Below, piece by piece: positions 44,103-52,097 of a stretch of 64,000 nucleotides of DNA; position 1 is the stretch's first letter; each line of letters begins with the position of its first letter. The notes below the pieces were generated by a model that had not been told where the DNA came from, searched no databases, and saw only the letters and a program-made list of their open reading frames with translations. Made by a program: the position numbers and the translations under genes. Source of the stretch: Cesiribacter sp. SM1 (GTDB taxonomy: Bacteria; Bacteroidota; Bacteroidia; Cytophagales; Cyclobacteriaceae); NCBI RefSeq assembly GCF_020178975.1, contig NZ_JAHXBU010000094.1, forward strand, positions 770,537-834,536, written 5' to 3'.

Positions 44103-45149
44103 ATGGAAATCGACTTAAAGGCAGCTGCCATTGCAGATATGGAGTTCTGGGCAAAATATCCTGAACTTTCTGGGCGTAAGTTAACCCTAGAGCCAAAGGA
44201 TATGACCTATCGTGAAGCTTGGAGAGAAATCTATCAAAAGAGGGCTCATCAAATGGCAACTCCTCCACCAACATTTATCACGCCTCTATCAGTAGATGCC
44301 CCACCTAGGCCTAAAATCGCCAATGATCCCACACTACCTTGCCCAACAATTGCCCAAATGACACATGAAGAAAAGATGCAAGTGGCTATAAAACAGGCAA
44401 ATTTGAGTGAAGAGGTATTAGAAGAAATTGGAGATATCAAAACATTAGTAGCTTCTATGGTAGTAGTCGGTGGAATATTAGCTTTGATTGCAGCAACTGG
44501 TTATGGTGCGGTTGCAGAAGCTGTGGCAGCAGGTTTACTTATAATTGGTGGAGCCTTGTCTGGTCACCAGATTGGAGAAGGTATCAATAGTATGATGGAT
44601 TTTTACCAAAAGACAAGATGCGATAAGGCCAAAACTCCTCAGGACTTGGCTGATGCAGGAAAAAATTTTGGAGATGGTATATCCAAAATGGGTGTGGGTG
44701 GATTGAACTTATTGCTTGCAGCAGTTGGAGGAAGAAAAGCATCAAGAAAGACTGAGTCTAAACCTAAACCTGATATTGAGAACGCTAAATGGGCACAAGT
44801 AGACGCAGATAATGTATTTAGTAAAGGTGGTAAATTTTCTAATAAATCACTAAATGAGATAGTTGCAGAGCTAAAGTCTGGAAAATTAGATCCAAATGAA
44901 CTAGAAATAGAAGTTGTAGTAAGAGAGGGTAAAATGTTCATATTAAACACTAGATCATCTTTTGCTTTAACGAAAGCTGGTATTCCTAGATCAAAATGGA
45001 ATGTAAAAAATAAGACTGGGGATTCAAGTCCAAATGGTGCAGAAGAAAGATTGACAAAACAGTTAGAAAACCCCAAAAATAAAAAATATTTGGACAGTGA
45101 CGGTACAGATACGATTGTTATATATCCTTATGACAAAACTCCTAAATAG
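44103..45149 (+). CDS. Putative T6SS effector with membrane hairpin and C-terminal toxin-like domain
   Basis: 348 residues from ATG 44103. The N-terminal 110 residues are polar. Next comes a hydrophobic, Gly/Ala-rich hairpin (about 118-155; V-V-V-G-G-I-L-A-L-I-A-A-T-G-Y-G-A, A-G-L-L-I-I-G-G-A), a kind of pre-toxin region seen in PAAR-associated effectors. The last 110 residues (L-N-E-I-V-A-E-L-K-S-G-K, I-E-V-V-V-R-E-G-K, L-N-T-R-S-S-F-A-L, G-I-P-R-S-K-W) form a compact domain that recalls polymorphic-toxin C-termini of ParB-like type, but I cannot name the activity. Base composition is clearly more AT-rich than in the tss genes, a sign of transfer. No immunity gene follows; 360 bp of non-coding sequence does. 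Confidence 0.65.
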   Translation: MEIDLKAAAIADMEFWAKYPELSGRKLTLEPKDMTYREAWREIYQKRAHQMATPPPTFITPLSVDAPPRPKIANDPTLPCPTIAQMTHEEKMQVAIKQANLSEEVLEEIGDIKTLVASMVVVGGILALIAATGYGAVAEAVAAGLLIIGGALSGHQIGEGINSMMDFYQKTRCDKAKTPQDLADAGKNFGDGISKMGVGGLNLLLAAVGGRKASRKTESKPKPDIENAKWAQVDADNVFSKGGKFSNKSLNEIVAELKSGKLDPNELEIEVVVREGKMFILNTRSSFALTKAGIPRSKWNVKNKTGDSSPNGAEERLTKQLENPKNKKYLDSDGTDTIVIYPYDKTPK

Positions 45150-45509
45150 TTATGTTTGCTTTTATAGTTATGTTTTCAATTGATCTCTTCTCAAAAATTT
45201 AGTTTTAGGCGTTTAAATATTTTATAAAAGTGCGTCGCTTCTATGGTTTTGAACCATAGAAGGTATTTTAGAAATATACATGCATTATTTATTTCACCCA
45301 CTGTGGTAGTCATGGTGTATTGTCTTTATTTTTATGCCTGAACAAGATTGTAATATGAGGACATTTTATGTAAACAATCTTAATGTTAAATAATAATTTA
45401 TATTTTGTCTTATAAGGGTATGTCTATAATATTTCTGATGAATTGTTGATCATTACTTAAAGTCATTTCTAACATAGAAATTATAAACTAATCAAAGCTG
45501 ATTGTTCCC
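45150..45509 (+). other. AT-rich gap with terminator hairpin
   Basis: 360 bp. It contains the hairpin at 45238-45262 and otherwise only AT-rich sequence. The place where an immunity gene would be expected is empty on both strands. Confidence 0.6.
45238..45262 (+). terminator. Hairpin after effector gene
   Basis: CTTCTATGGTT (45238-45248) and AACCATAGAAG (45252-45262) are perfect 11-bp complements with a 3-base loop, followed by GTATTTTAG. It probably ends the effector transcript; the U-tract is short. Confidence 0.6.
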
Positions 45510-46022
45510 GTGCGCCCCTACATTAGCTACATATTACTAGACGCTGCCCGGATGGAGGTGAGGATGGAGGAGGCTAAAGAGCTGAATCCTTATCATCTTT
45601 CGCTGTACAAAGGGCGTAGCGAAGAGGATTTGGCGGCGGTGGCTCCTTACTTGTTTTCTGTGCCTGAGGACGAGGATGATTTCCTTAACTGGTTTATGGA
45701 GCAGGGCTGGAGTGATGCCTGGGGGGTGATTGTGTCTTCGCAGGCTTCTTTTGAGGAATGCTATAGGCATTTCCGCAAGTTCTTGATAGTACAAACCGAA
45801 CTGGGGGAAGAGCTTTACTTCCGCTTCTATGATCCGCGGGTGCTGAAGATCTTTTTGCCCATCTGCGATAAACATCAAATCATCGAGTTTTTTGGTCCGG
45901 TTGATTTTTTTGCCTGCGAAGGAGACAGCAGGGATGAAGCGCTGGTTTTCCAGCATATTGATGGAGAGCTAACAATTGATGCCATCCCGGCTAATCAGCT
46001 GTTTGGGGTAACGGTGCAGTAA
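45510..46022 (+). CDS. DUF4123 effector adaptor/chaperone (Tap/TEC-like)
   Basis: 170 residues, starting with GTG at 45510. It has the DUF4123 plan: an opening Y-I-L-L-D-A-A-R-M, a middle W-S-D-A-W-G-V-I-V-S-S, then H-F-R-K-F-L-I-V, and the signature L-Y-F-R-F-Y-D-P-R-V-L-K-I-F-L-P. DUF4123 proteins are adaptors that load a cognate effector onto VgrG or PAAR and are encoded directly upstream of it. Here the next gene, 76 bp on, is the frameshifted nucleotidyl cyclase toxin, which is therefore its likely cargo. Confidence 0.9.
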   Translation: MRPYISYILLDAARMEVRMEEAKELNPYHLSLYKGRSEEDLAAVAPYLFSVPEDEDDFLNWFMEQGWSDAWGVIVSSQASFEECYRHFRKFLIVQTELGEELYFRFYDPRVLKIFLPICDKHQIIEFFGPVDFFACEGDSRDEALVFQHIDGELTIDAIPANQLFGVTVQ

Positions 46023-46098
46023 TTCTGCCAGTGTTGTTTGCCTGGTTGAGTGAAACTCGTTCATAGCAGAATTCTTTTCCACCTAAACATTGTATATC

Positions 46099-46706
46099 AT
46101 GATTCCCCAGCATAAGCAAATCTTTTTTACAGCAGCCGATCACCTCAACTGCTACATAGGGCTGCGAAAGCCTAATGACGAAGCCGATCAGTGGATCACC
46201 AAAGAGGGATACATTCCTAAGGGGATGGAGGTAAAAGCAAAATCTGCCAAAGCGGGTAAATATGCAGGACTGGTGGTGAATCCCTATCTGCGTAAAGATG
46301 CCTTTACCGATGAAAAAGACTGGGCTAGAGCAAAGAAAAGCTGGGATGAATTCACCAAAAATGGTTTACCTAAAGGTTATAGCTACCCCACAAATGGCGA
46401 TGATGTGGGCGTGCTGAAAAAGGAGGGTAAAGGCATACATGCAGATTATGACCTGATGTTTGTGAACCTGGCCGATAAAGAGGCAAAATACGCTACACCA
46501 GCACCCGAGAGGCGCACTACGTGTGCAATAGTGTTATGCGCCTGATCAACCGCCTGGAATCCCGAAAGCAGATGATCCAGCATCCTTCTGAATTTTTATA
46601 CAGTGGTGTGGGGGCGGCCGAGCAGGAACAGATTTACATTTTTGGCACCAAAAGACAATTCATGATTTCTACTTCATACTTTAAAACAAATGAGCATGTC
46701 CTTTGA
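46099..46706 (+). pseudogene. Edema-factor/ExoY-like nucleotidyl cyclase toxin, frameshifted
   Basis: Reading from ATG 46099 (TTG 46090 also possible) gives Q-I-F-F-T-A-A-D-H-L-N-C-Y-I, GYIPKGMEVKAKSAKAGKYA with Lys41 and Lys48, and HADYDLMFVN with Asp116 and Asp118. These match the order and spacing of the catalytic lysines and D-x-D of anthrax edema factor, CyaA and ExoY. The frame then ends at 46545. The family's last block (I-Q-H-P-S-E-F, then EQIYIFGTKRQFMIST) continues in another frame to 46706. Restoring one base near 46507-46512 (GAGAGG from a GAGGAGG-like sequence) joins both parts into about 202 residues. The product would make cyclic nucleotide in a target cell, probably a eukaryotic one, since relatives need calmodulin or actin. 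It may be a pseudogene, a phase-variable gene or a sequencing error. Confidence 0.8.
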
Positions 46707-47098
46707 CATGCTAATGGAAGCAAGTGGAAATGATATCAAAATGTAGCAGCTTAGCTAAGTAATATTTTTTTAGTTCTATCAGCCTATCATCGAGAGATTG
46801 AACCATAAAGCATCAGTAGGCTCAAATTCATTACTGTAGCATTCCCCCTATAAATACCACTTTAGCGGTATTGAGCCATTCCTATTACTTATCTACATTA
46901 AGCCTGCTATCCACAGGGATAGTTCAGGGTATGCAGTGCCATATAAGATTCACTTTATCAGTGTTCATACTGATTTTGTTTTTGTCTTTTTATGCGTTAA
47001 GCCAGCACTACAAAAGGCATTGGTAAGAGCTATTTGTTGCCAGCCAGCAATAGCTTGTATGCTGCTGATAAGTTCTACAGACTCTTTGCAAAGCTACT
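46707..47098 (+). other. Intergenic region before cassette 3
   Basis: 392 bp, AT-rich, with palindrome site 5 (46853-46872). No gene is visible. It should hold the promoter of the adhesin gene. Confidence 0.65.
46853..46872. promoter_or_regulatory. AATACC palindrome, site 5
   Basis: AATACCACTTTAGCGGTATT, 226 bp before the adhesin start. Both AATACC/GGTATT arms are intact; the centre differs from sites 3 and 4 at two bases (T to A and T to C). Confidence 0.65.
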
Positions 47099-50000
47099 AT
47101 GAATTTTTTTAGGCTAGTTTTTTTATTCATTGCTACTCTTGGCCTTATCAAAACCGCTAAGGCCCAGCCGGGAACGGTTGATAAAACTTTTGGCACCAGG
47201 GATGGCTTCACAATCACTCCTTTTCTTGACCGTGGGAGTTCCGACTTCAGTGAAATAGTAATTCAGGAAGATGGAAAGTTAGTAGTAGCGGGTGAGATAT
47301 GTACAAGTGAAATATGTAATGAAGAATCTATCACTTTTGACTTTGGAGTTGCCCGCTATAATCAAGATGGTACTTTAGACACTAGCTTTGGCCCAAACAG
47401 AGATGGCAAAGTACTGATAGATTTCAGCGGACGCAAGGATAATGCCCGGTCCTTAGCTATACAAGGGGATGGAAAGATAGTTGTCGTCGGTAGAGTAGAG
47501 ATAAGCAACGGTGTTTTTGACATGGGGGTTGTCCGCTTAAATGAGAATGGTACCATAGACAAAACGTTTGGTCAGAATAGAGACGGTAAGGTAGTTACTG
47601 ACATCAAATCTGGAGTTGATTGGGCGAGAGCGGTGACCATTTTAGAGGGTGGTGAAATAGTTGTGGCAGGTGAGGCAGAAGTTAATGGCAATGTTGATTT
47701 CGCAGTTGTTCGTTACAGAAAAGATGGCACTTTAGATGAATCTTTTGGTCCTGATAAGACTGGCAAGGTAGTTACTGACTTTGGAGCTACTAAAGATGAG
47801 GGAAAAGCACTGTTCATACAGGAGGATGGGAATATTATCGTTGCGGGAGAGGTGTTCAATCATGGTAGTTCTGATTTCGGAATTGTGCGTTATAAACCTA
47901 ATGGTGCATTGGATACTGGTTTCGGAGGAGATGGAATAGTACTTACTGACATTCTTGGCGGTCCAGATCGTCCTCTTTCCATAGCTGTACAGAGGGATAA
48001 AAAAATAGTAATCGGAGGCAGGGCAGAATATTCTTTCAGAAAAATGGATGCTGCCGTTCTTCGCTATGAAAGCGATGGTACTTTGGATTCAGACTTTGGT
48101 GATAACGGAAGATTACTTATTGACTTTTATAAAGGGGGGCATGATTATGGAAGATCAGTAGTCATTCAGCCTGATGGTAAGATCTTAATATCAGGTGAAG
48201 CGTATTTCCAGGGCATTGCGGAAACTGCGCTTGCCCGCATTCAGCCTGATGGTACTTTAGATGAAACATTTGGACCTGAAAAAACTGGTAAGGTAGTTAC
48301 TGATTTAGGGGGGGCGGCAGAAGCTATCAATGCTGCTAAAATCAAAGGTGGAAAAATGTATGTAGCAGGACGTACCATGGTAGGTTCAGCGATTACCGCA
48401 TTTGTAGGAGCCTATCACTTATACGAACTTGGCGAGATTTCTATTACGGAGGTAAAAAACGCCAGGGAGGATAATGAACATGGTTACTTTGAACTAAAAA
48501 CAACAAAAGCATTAAATGAAGATGCAGTTATCAGTTTCGAAATTTTACCTGCCAGTACAGCAACTGAAGGCACGGACTACGAAAGTTTGAATAGAAAGGT
48601 AACGCTGAAGGCAGGGCAGTTAACTGCAAAAATTGAAATTAAAGTAAAGGCCGATGCAGTAGTAGAGGGGGATGAAGAAGTAGTTCTGGCATTGACAGGC
48701 ATTAAGAGTGAGGAAGCCAAGTTGGATGAGACAAAGAAGCAGGCTGCACTGAAGATAATAGATGATGATGAGGCTTCTTTATCGGTAAGTACAGAGCATA
48801 ATGCGGCAGAACCTGATGATAATGGCCTCTTTGTTATAGAATCCTCACATGAGCTGGATGAGGACCTGACCATCAGCTTTACGTTATCAGAGGGTACAGC
48901 TATTGAAGGAAAGGATTATAAATCCGTTAACCGACAGGTAGAGCTCAAGAAAGGGAGTAAGCAGACAGAAGTGCTCATAGATGTTGAGGATGACTCAGAG
49001 CATGAAGGGGATGAGACTGTAACACTAACTTTAGATGTGTCTACTAAAGAGGGGGTAAAGCTGGATGAGGCGAACAAAACTGCTGAGCTTACCATTACAG
49101 ATGATGAAAAAAAAGAAGCAGCAGTTTTGTCAGTGAACTGGGCAGAACATGCAACAGAGCCGGATCAGAACGGCCGCTTTGTGATAAATGTTACCCGGGC
49201 GCTGGATGAAAATCTTGTTATTAGCTTTAGGTTAAGAGGCACTGCTACTGAAAAAGACGATTACAAGCAACATAGTATGCAGGTAACCCTTGAAAAAGGA
49301 AAGACAACAGCAGAAGTTATTATTGAAGTAGAAGATGATAAAGAGGTAGAGGAAGATGAGACTGTGATCATAACCCTGGAGGCTCCCGATAGAAATGACG
49401 TGGTGCTGCAGGAAAATAATAAATCAGCTACACTGCTCATCAAAGATAATGATAAAGCTGTTTTATCAGTAGCCGTAACCAAGCATGCTGCAGAAGATGA
49501 AAGATATGGAATATTTAGCATTAGCACTACTGCTCCTGTTAGCAGGCCTGTTACCATTTCTTATTCGGTAGAGGGAACAGCCACCCCTGGAAAGGATTAC
49601 CAGGTGTTAAAGGGTGAAGTTGTGCTGCCTGCCAAGGCCATGGAGATAGCGGTAGAGGTAGTCATTATTCCTGATACAGAGGTGGATCCTGCAGAGACTG
49701 TTACGCTCATCCTGGAGCAGGCAGATTATTCGCTGGTGCAGGTGGTTGAGGGTGCAGGCAAACAGGCCGAAATGGTTATTGAGGATAATGATAAGGATGA
49801 GCCCACAGCACTTTTGTGGGTTGAGAAAGGAAAAGATGCAAGGGAAGATGATGAAGATGGCTACTTTGTGATCAGGGCCAGCGAAGCTCTAACAAGCGAT
49901 ATCAGCATCAGCATTGGCTTATCGGGTAATGCCCAAGCAGGCAAGGATTATACCGCACCTTCACAACCTATAGTGTTTCCGGCAGGAAAAACATCTGTAG

Positions 50001-51793
50001 AAGTACGGATTGCCGTGCGGAAGGATGAACAGGTTGAGGTTACTGAAACTGTTGAGCTGGAGCTAAAGAGCTTATCAGGCAGTGGCAACATCAGTATTGA
50101 TAAGGCCCGAGCTTCTGCCAGCATCAACATTCAGGATAATGATGCCTGCTTTACCCTTTCACAGCAGGTGCAGCCGGCCAGCTGTGCCGATGGAACCGAT
50201 GGTGGCATTGTGCTCACCCTGGGTGGAGCTTCTGATGATGTTGTTTATTCCTGGAGTACCGGTTATACGGGTAAGGATCTGCAGAAGGTAGCGCCGGGCA
50301 AATACAAAGTAGAGGTAACCGACCGGGTGAAGGGATGTACCCTTAGTGGTGAATGGGAGGTAAAGGCACAGGATAAAACTGACCCAGTGGTGAAGGTGCG
50401 TACCTTAAGCCTGCAGCTAAACCCTGAGGGTAAAGCAACCATAAATGCACAGGATTTGGATGATGGCAGCACAGACAACTGTGCTATAAAATCAATTACG
50501 GCAGATAAGACCAGCTTCAGCTGTGCTGATGTAGGGGAGAACACAGTTACCCTTACTGTTGAAGACGAGAGTGGCAACAAAGCAACTGCTTCCGTTAATG
50601 TACTCATTGAAGATAAACTGGCTCCTGCGCTTACCGCTAACCAGAAGTTTACAGTTGCCGAGGATGTACCTGTGGGTACAAAAGCAGGTACTGTTAAGGC
50701 AGCGGATAATTGTGGAATCAAGGAATGGAAGATAACGGCAGGCAATGCAGCGGATCACTTTCATATTGATGCTGATGGCAATATCCTGACCAATGCTCAA
50801 CTTGATTATGAAGATCAGGCCCTTTACAGGCTCACTATTGAGGTTTCAGATGGCGCTTTAACAGATCAGAAAGAGGTAACAATTGAGGTCGGGAATGTAA
50901 GTGACATTGGACCTGAGGTAAGTCAATTGATAGTGGCGGCGCAGGAGGTACTGGAAGATGAGGAGTATTCTTTTGATGTACCCCTGGAAGCTTTTGTTTC
51001 TGATGGAGGAGAAGTGCTGCGCTTCAGTGTAGAGGGGCAGCCAGCCTGGTTTACTTTTGATGCAGCTACCCGCCACTGCGGTGGCACACCCCTCAATGAA
51101 CATGTGGGAGAACATCAGATCACCATAAAAGTTACAGACTCCAAAGGAAGAACAGCGGAGCAGCAATACAAGCTGATAGTAATTAACACCAACGATGCCC
51201 CGCATGCACTGGACCTTTCCGCCGAACTGTTGATGGAAAACCTGCCAGAGGGAGTGCTGGCAGGAGCGCTTAGCCACCAGGATGTGGACGCAGGAGACAG
51301 CCACAGCTACTCACTGGTTGCAGGCGAGGGTGATACACACAATAGCTATTTTACCATAGAAGACAACAGGCTGCTGTCGCTGCAGGTAGTAGACTATGAA
51401 ACAGAGCCTGTACTATATGTACGCCTGGCAGTGACCGATAAGGCAGGAGCCACTTTCGAAAGAACGTTTGAAATAGAAGTAGGAAATGAAGAAGATGGGG
51501 CTGCTTTTTTGCCCAACCTATTCTCTCCAAACGGAGACCAGGTGAATGACAGCTTTCTGCTGCATACCCGTAAGCTTGGTGCCTTGCAGTTGCGCATCTA
51601 TAACCTGAATGGCCGGCTGGTGTACACAACAAACAACTTCGAAGAAGCAACCATCAGGGGCTGGGATGGCAGGGCCAACGGAGAGGCACAGCCCGAAGGC
51701 TCCTACCTGTGGGTGCTGGATGCCCATTACCCCGATGGCAGTCCCGTACTCATCGGTGGCAAAACAACAGGTAACGTAACGCTGGTCAGGTAG
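47099..51793 (+). CDS. Multidomain surface adhesin with delta-60, Calx-beta and cadherin-like domains and type B T9SS domain (cassette 3)
   Basis: 1564 residues. The signal peptide (MNFFRLVFLFIATLGLIKTA) is followed by a delta-60 propeller-like region (nt 47170-48430; same opening as the cassette 2 adhesin). Five Calx-beta domains come next (48440-50140), then a SprB-like repeat (about 50150-50360; G-G-I-V-L-T-L-G-G-A) and an HYR-like domain (to about 50620; TDNCAIKSITADKTSFSC). Three cadherin- or Ig-like modules (50620-51490; L-D-Y-E-D-Q-A-L-Y-R-L-T-I-E-V-S-D-G) lead to the gliding-type export domain (NLFSPNGDQVNDSF to G-N-V-T-L-V-R). It should be exported by type IX secretion to the surface and be stiffened by calcium. 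Unlike cassettes 1 and 2, no PorP/SprF gene follows, so it must use a partner encoded elsewhere. Confidence 0.93.
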   Translation: MNFFRLVFLFIATLGLIKTAKAQPGTVDKTFGTRDGFTITPFLDRGSSDFSEIVIQEDGKLVVAGEICTSEICNEESITFDFGVARYNQDGTLDTSFGPNRDGKVLIDFSGRKDNARSLAIQGDGKIVVVGRVEISNGVFDMGVVRLNENGTIDKTFGQNRDGKVVTDIKSGVDWARAVTILEGGEIVVAGEAEVNGNVDFAVVRYRKDGTLDESFGPDKTGKVVTDFGATKDEGKALFIQEDGNIIVAGEVFNHGSSDFGIVRYKPNGALDTGFGGDGIVLTDILGGPDRPLSIAVQRDKKIVIGGRAEYSFRKMDAAVLRYESDGTLDSDFGDNGRLLIDFYKGGHDYGRSVVIQPDGKILISGEAYFQGIAETALARIQPDGTLDETFGPEKTGKVVTDLGGAAEAINAAKIKGGKMYVAGRTMVGSAITAFVGAYHLYELGEISITEVKNAREDNEHGYFELKTTKALNEDAVISFEILPASTATEGTDYESLNRKVTLKAGQLTAKIEIKVKADAVVEGDEEVVLALTGIKSEEAKLDETKKQAALKIIDDDEASLSVSTEHNAAEPDDNGLFVIESSHELDEDLTISFTLSEGTAIEGKDYKSVNRQVELKKGSKQTEVLIDVEDDSEHEGDETVTLTLDVSTKEGVKLDEANKTAELTITDDEKKEAAVLSVNWAEHATEPDQNGRFVINVTRALDENLVISFRLRGTATEKDDYKQHSMQVTLEKGKTTAEVIIEVEDDKEVEEDETVIITLEAPDRNDVVLQENNKSATLLIKDNDKAVLSVAVTKHAAEDERYGIFSISTTAPVSRPVTISYSVEGTATPGKDYQVLKGEVVLPAKAMEIAVEVVIIPDTEVDPAETVTLILEQADYSLVQVVEGAGKQAEMVIEDNDKDEPTALLWVEKGKDAREDDEDGYFVIRASEALTSDISISIGLSGNAQAGKDYTAPSQPIVFPAGKTSVEVRIAVRKDEQVEVTETVELELKSLSGSGNISIDKARASASINIQDNDACFTLSQQVQPASCADGTDGGIVLTLGGASDDVVYSWSTGYTGKDLQKVAPGKYKVEVTDRVKGCTLSGEWEVKAQDKTDPVVKVRTLSLQLNPEGKATINAQDLDDGSTDNCAIKSITADKTSFSCADVGENTVTLTVEDESGNKATASVNVLIEDKLAPALTANQKFTVAEDVPVGTKAGTVKAADNCGIKEWKITAGNAADHFHIDADGNILTNAQLDYEDQALYRLTIEVSDGALTDQKEVTIEVGNVSDIGPEVSQLIVAAQEVLEDEEYSFDVPLEAFVSDGGEVLRFSVEGQPAWFTFDAATRHCGGTPLNEHVGEHQITIKVTDSKGRTAEQQYKLIVINTNDAPHALDLSAELLMENLPEGVLAGALSHQDVDAGDSHSYSLVAGEGDTHNSYFTIEDNRLLSLQVVDYETEPVLYVRLAVTDKAGATFERTFEIEVGNEEDGAAFLPNLFSPNGDQVNDSFLLHTRKLGALQLRIYNLNGRLVYTTNNFEEATIRGWDGRANGEAQPEGSYLWVLDAHYPDGSPVLIGGKTTGNVTLVR

Positions 51794-51926
51794 CGCCAGG
51801 GCTTATTCATCGGGCCTTTCTAAAGAGCCTTGTGCTGCTTTTTAGCTGTAGTTTCAGCAATAAGCAAGGCAGTAAAATGTGCTATTGCACTGTAATATTC
51901 TGCTAATCTGGCAGCTTCAATAGCTA

Positions 51927-51946
51927 AATACCTCTAAAGTGGTATT
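51927..51946. promoter_or_regulatory. AATACC palindrome, site 6
   Basis: AATACCTCTAAAGTGGTATT, 151 bp before the kinase ATG, nearly the same distance as site 3 (142 bp). Confidence 0.65.
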
Positions 51947-52060
51947 GATAGAAGCTATATACCTCACTACCTTAATCTTATTATCAACGCCCCTAATTTG
52001 CAGAAGACCCGAAGGCCGCGTGCAATTTTTATGAGGCGTTCATGCTACCTTTTTTAGGCT

Positions 52061-52084
52061 TAACTGCTCGTGCAACGGCAGTTA
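52061..52084 (+). promoter_or_regulatory. Conserved leader hairpin, kinase 3
   Basis: TAACTGC (52061-52067) and GCAGTTA (52078-52084) form a perfect 7-bp stem with a 10-base loop, the strongest of the three copies. It ends 13 bases before the ATG. Confidence 0.5.
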
Positions 52085-52097
52085 TTATTTACACTTT

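Larger units (their letters stand above)
51794..52097 (+). other. Leader region of kinase 3
   Basis: 304 bp with palindrome site 6 (51927-51946) and the conserved leader hairpin (52061-52084). No gene is visible. Confidence 0.65.

Noticed and set aside
46500..46530. Programmed ribosomal frameshift in the cyclase toxin gene
   Set aside because: No slippery heptamer and no strong stem behind the shift point were seen. A plain one-base loss explains it.
27830..46706. Extracellular contractile injection system or single-gene T6SS subtype iv
   Set aside because: Separate TssB and TssC, a ClpV ATPase, TssF, TssG and a TssK-like protein mark a reusable T6SS, although a LysM protein is present as in phage-like systems.
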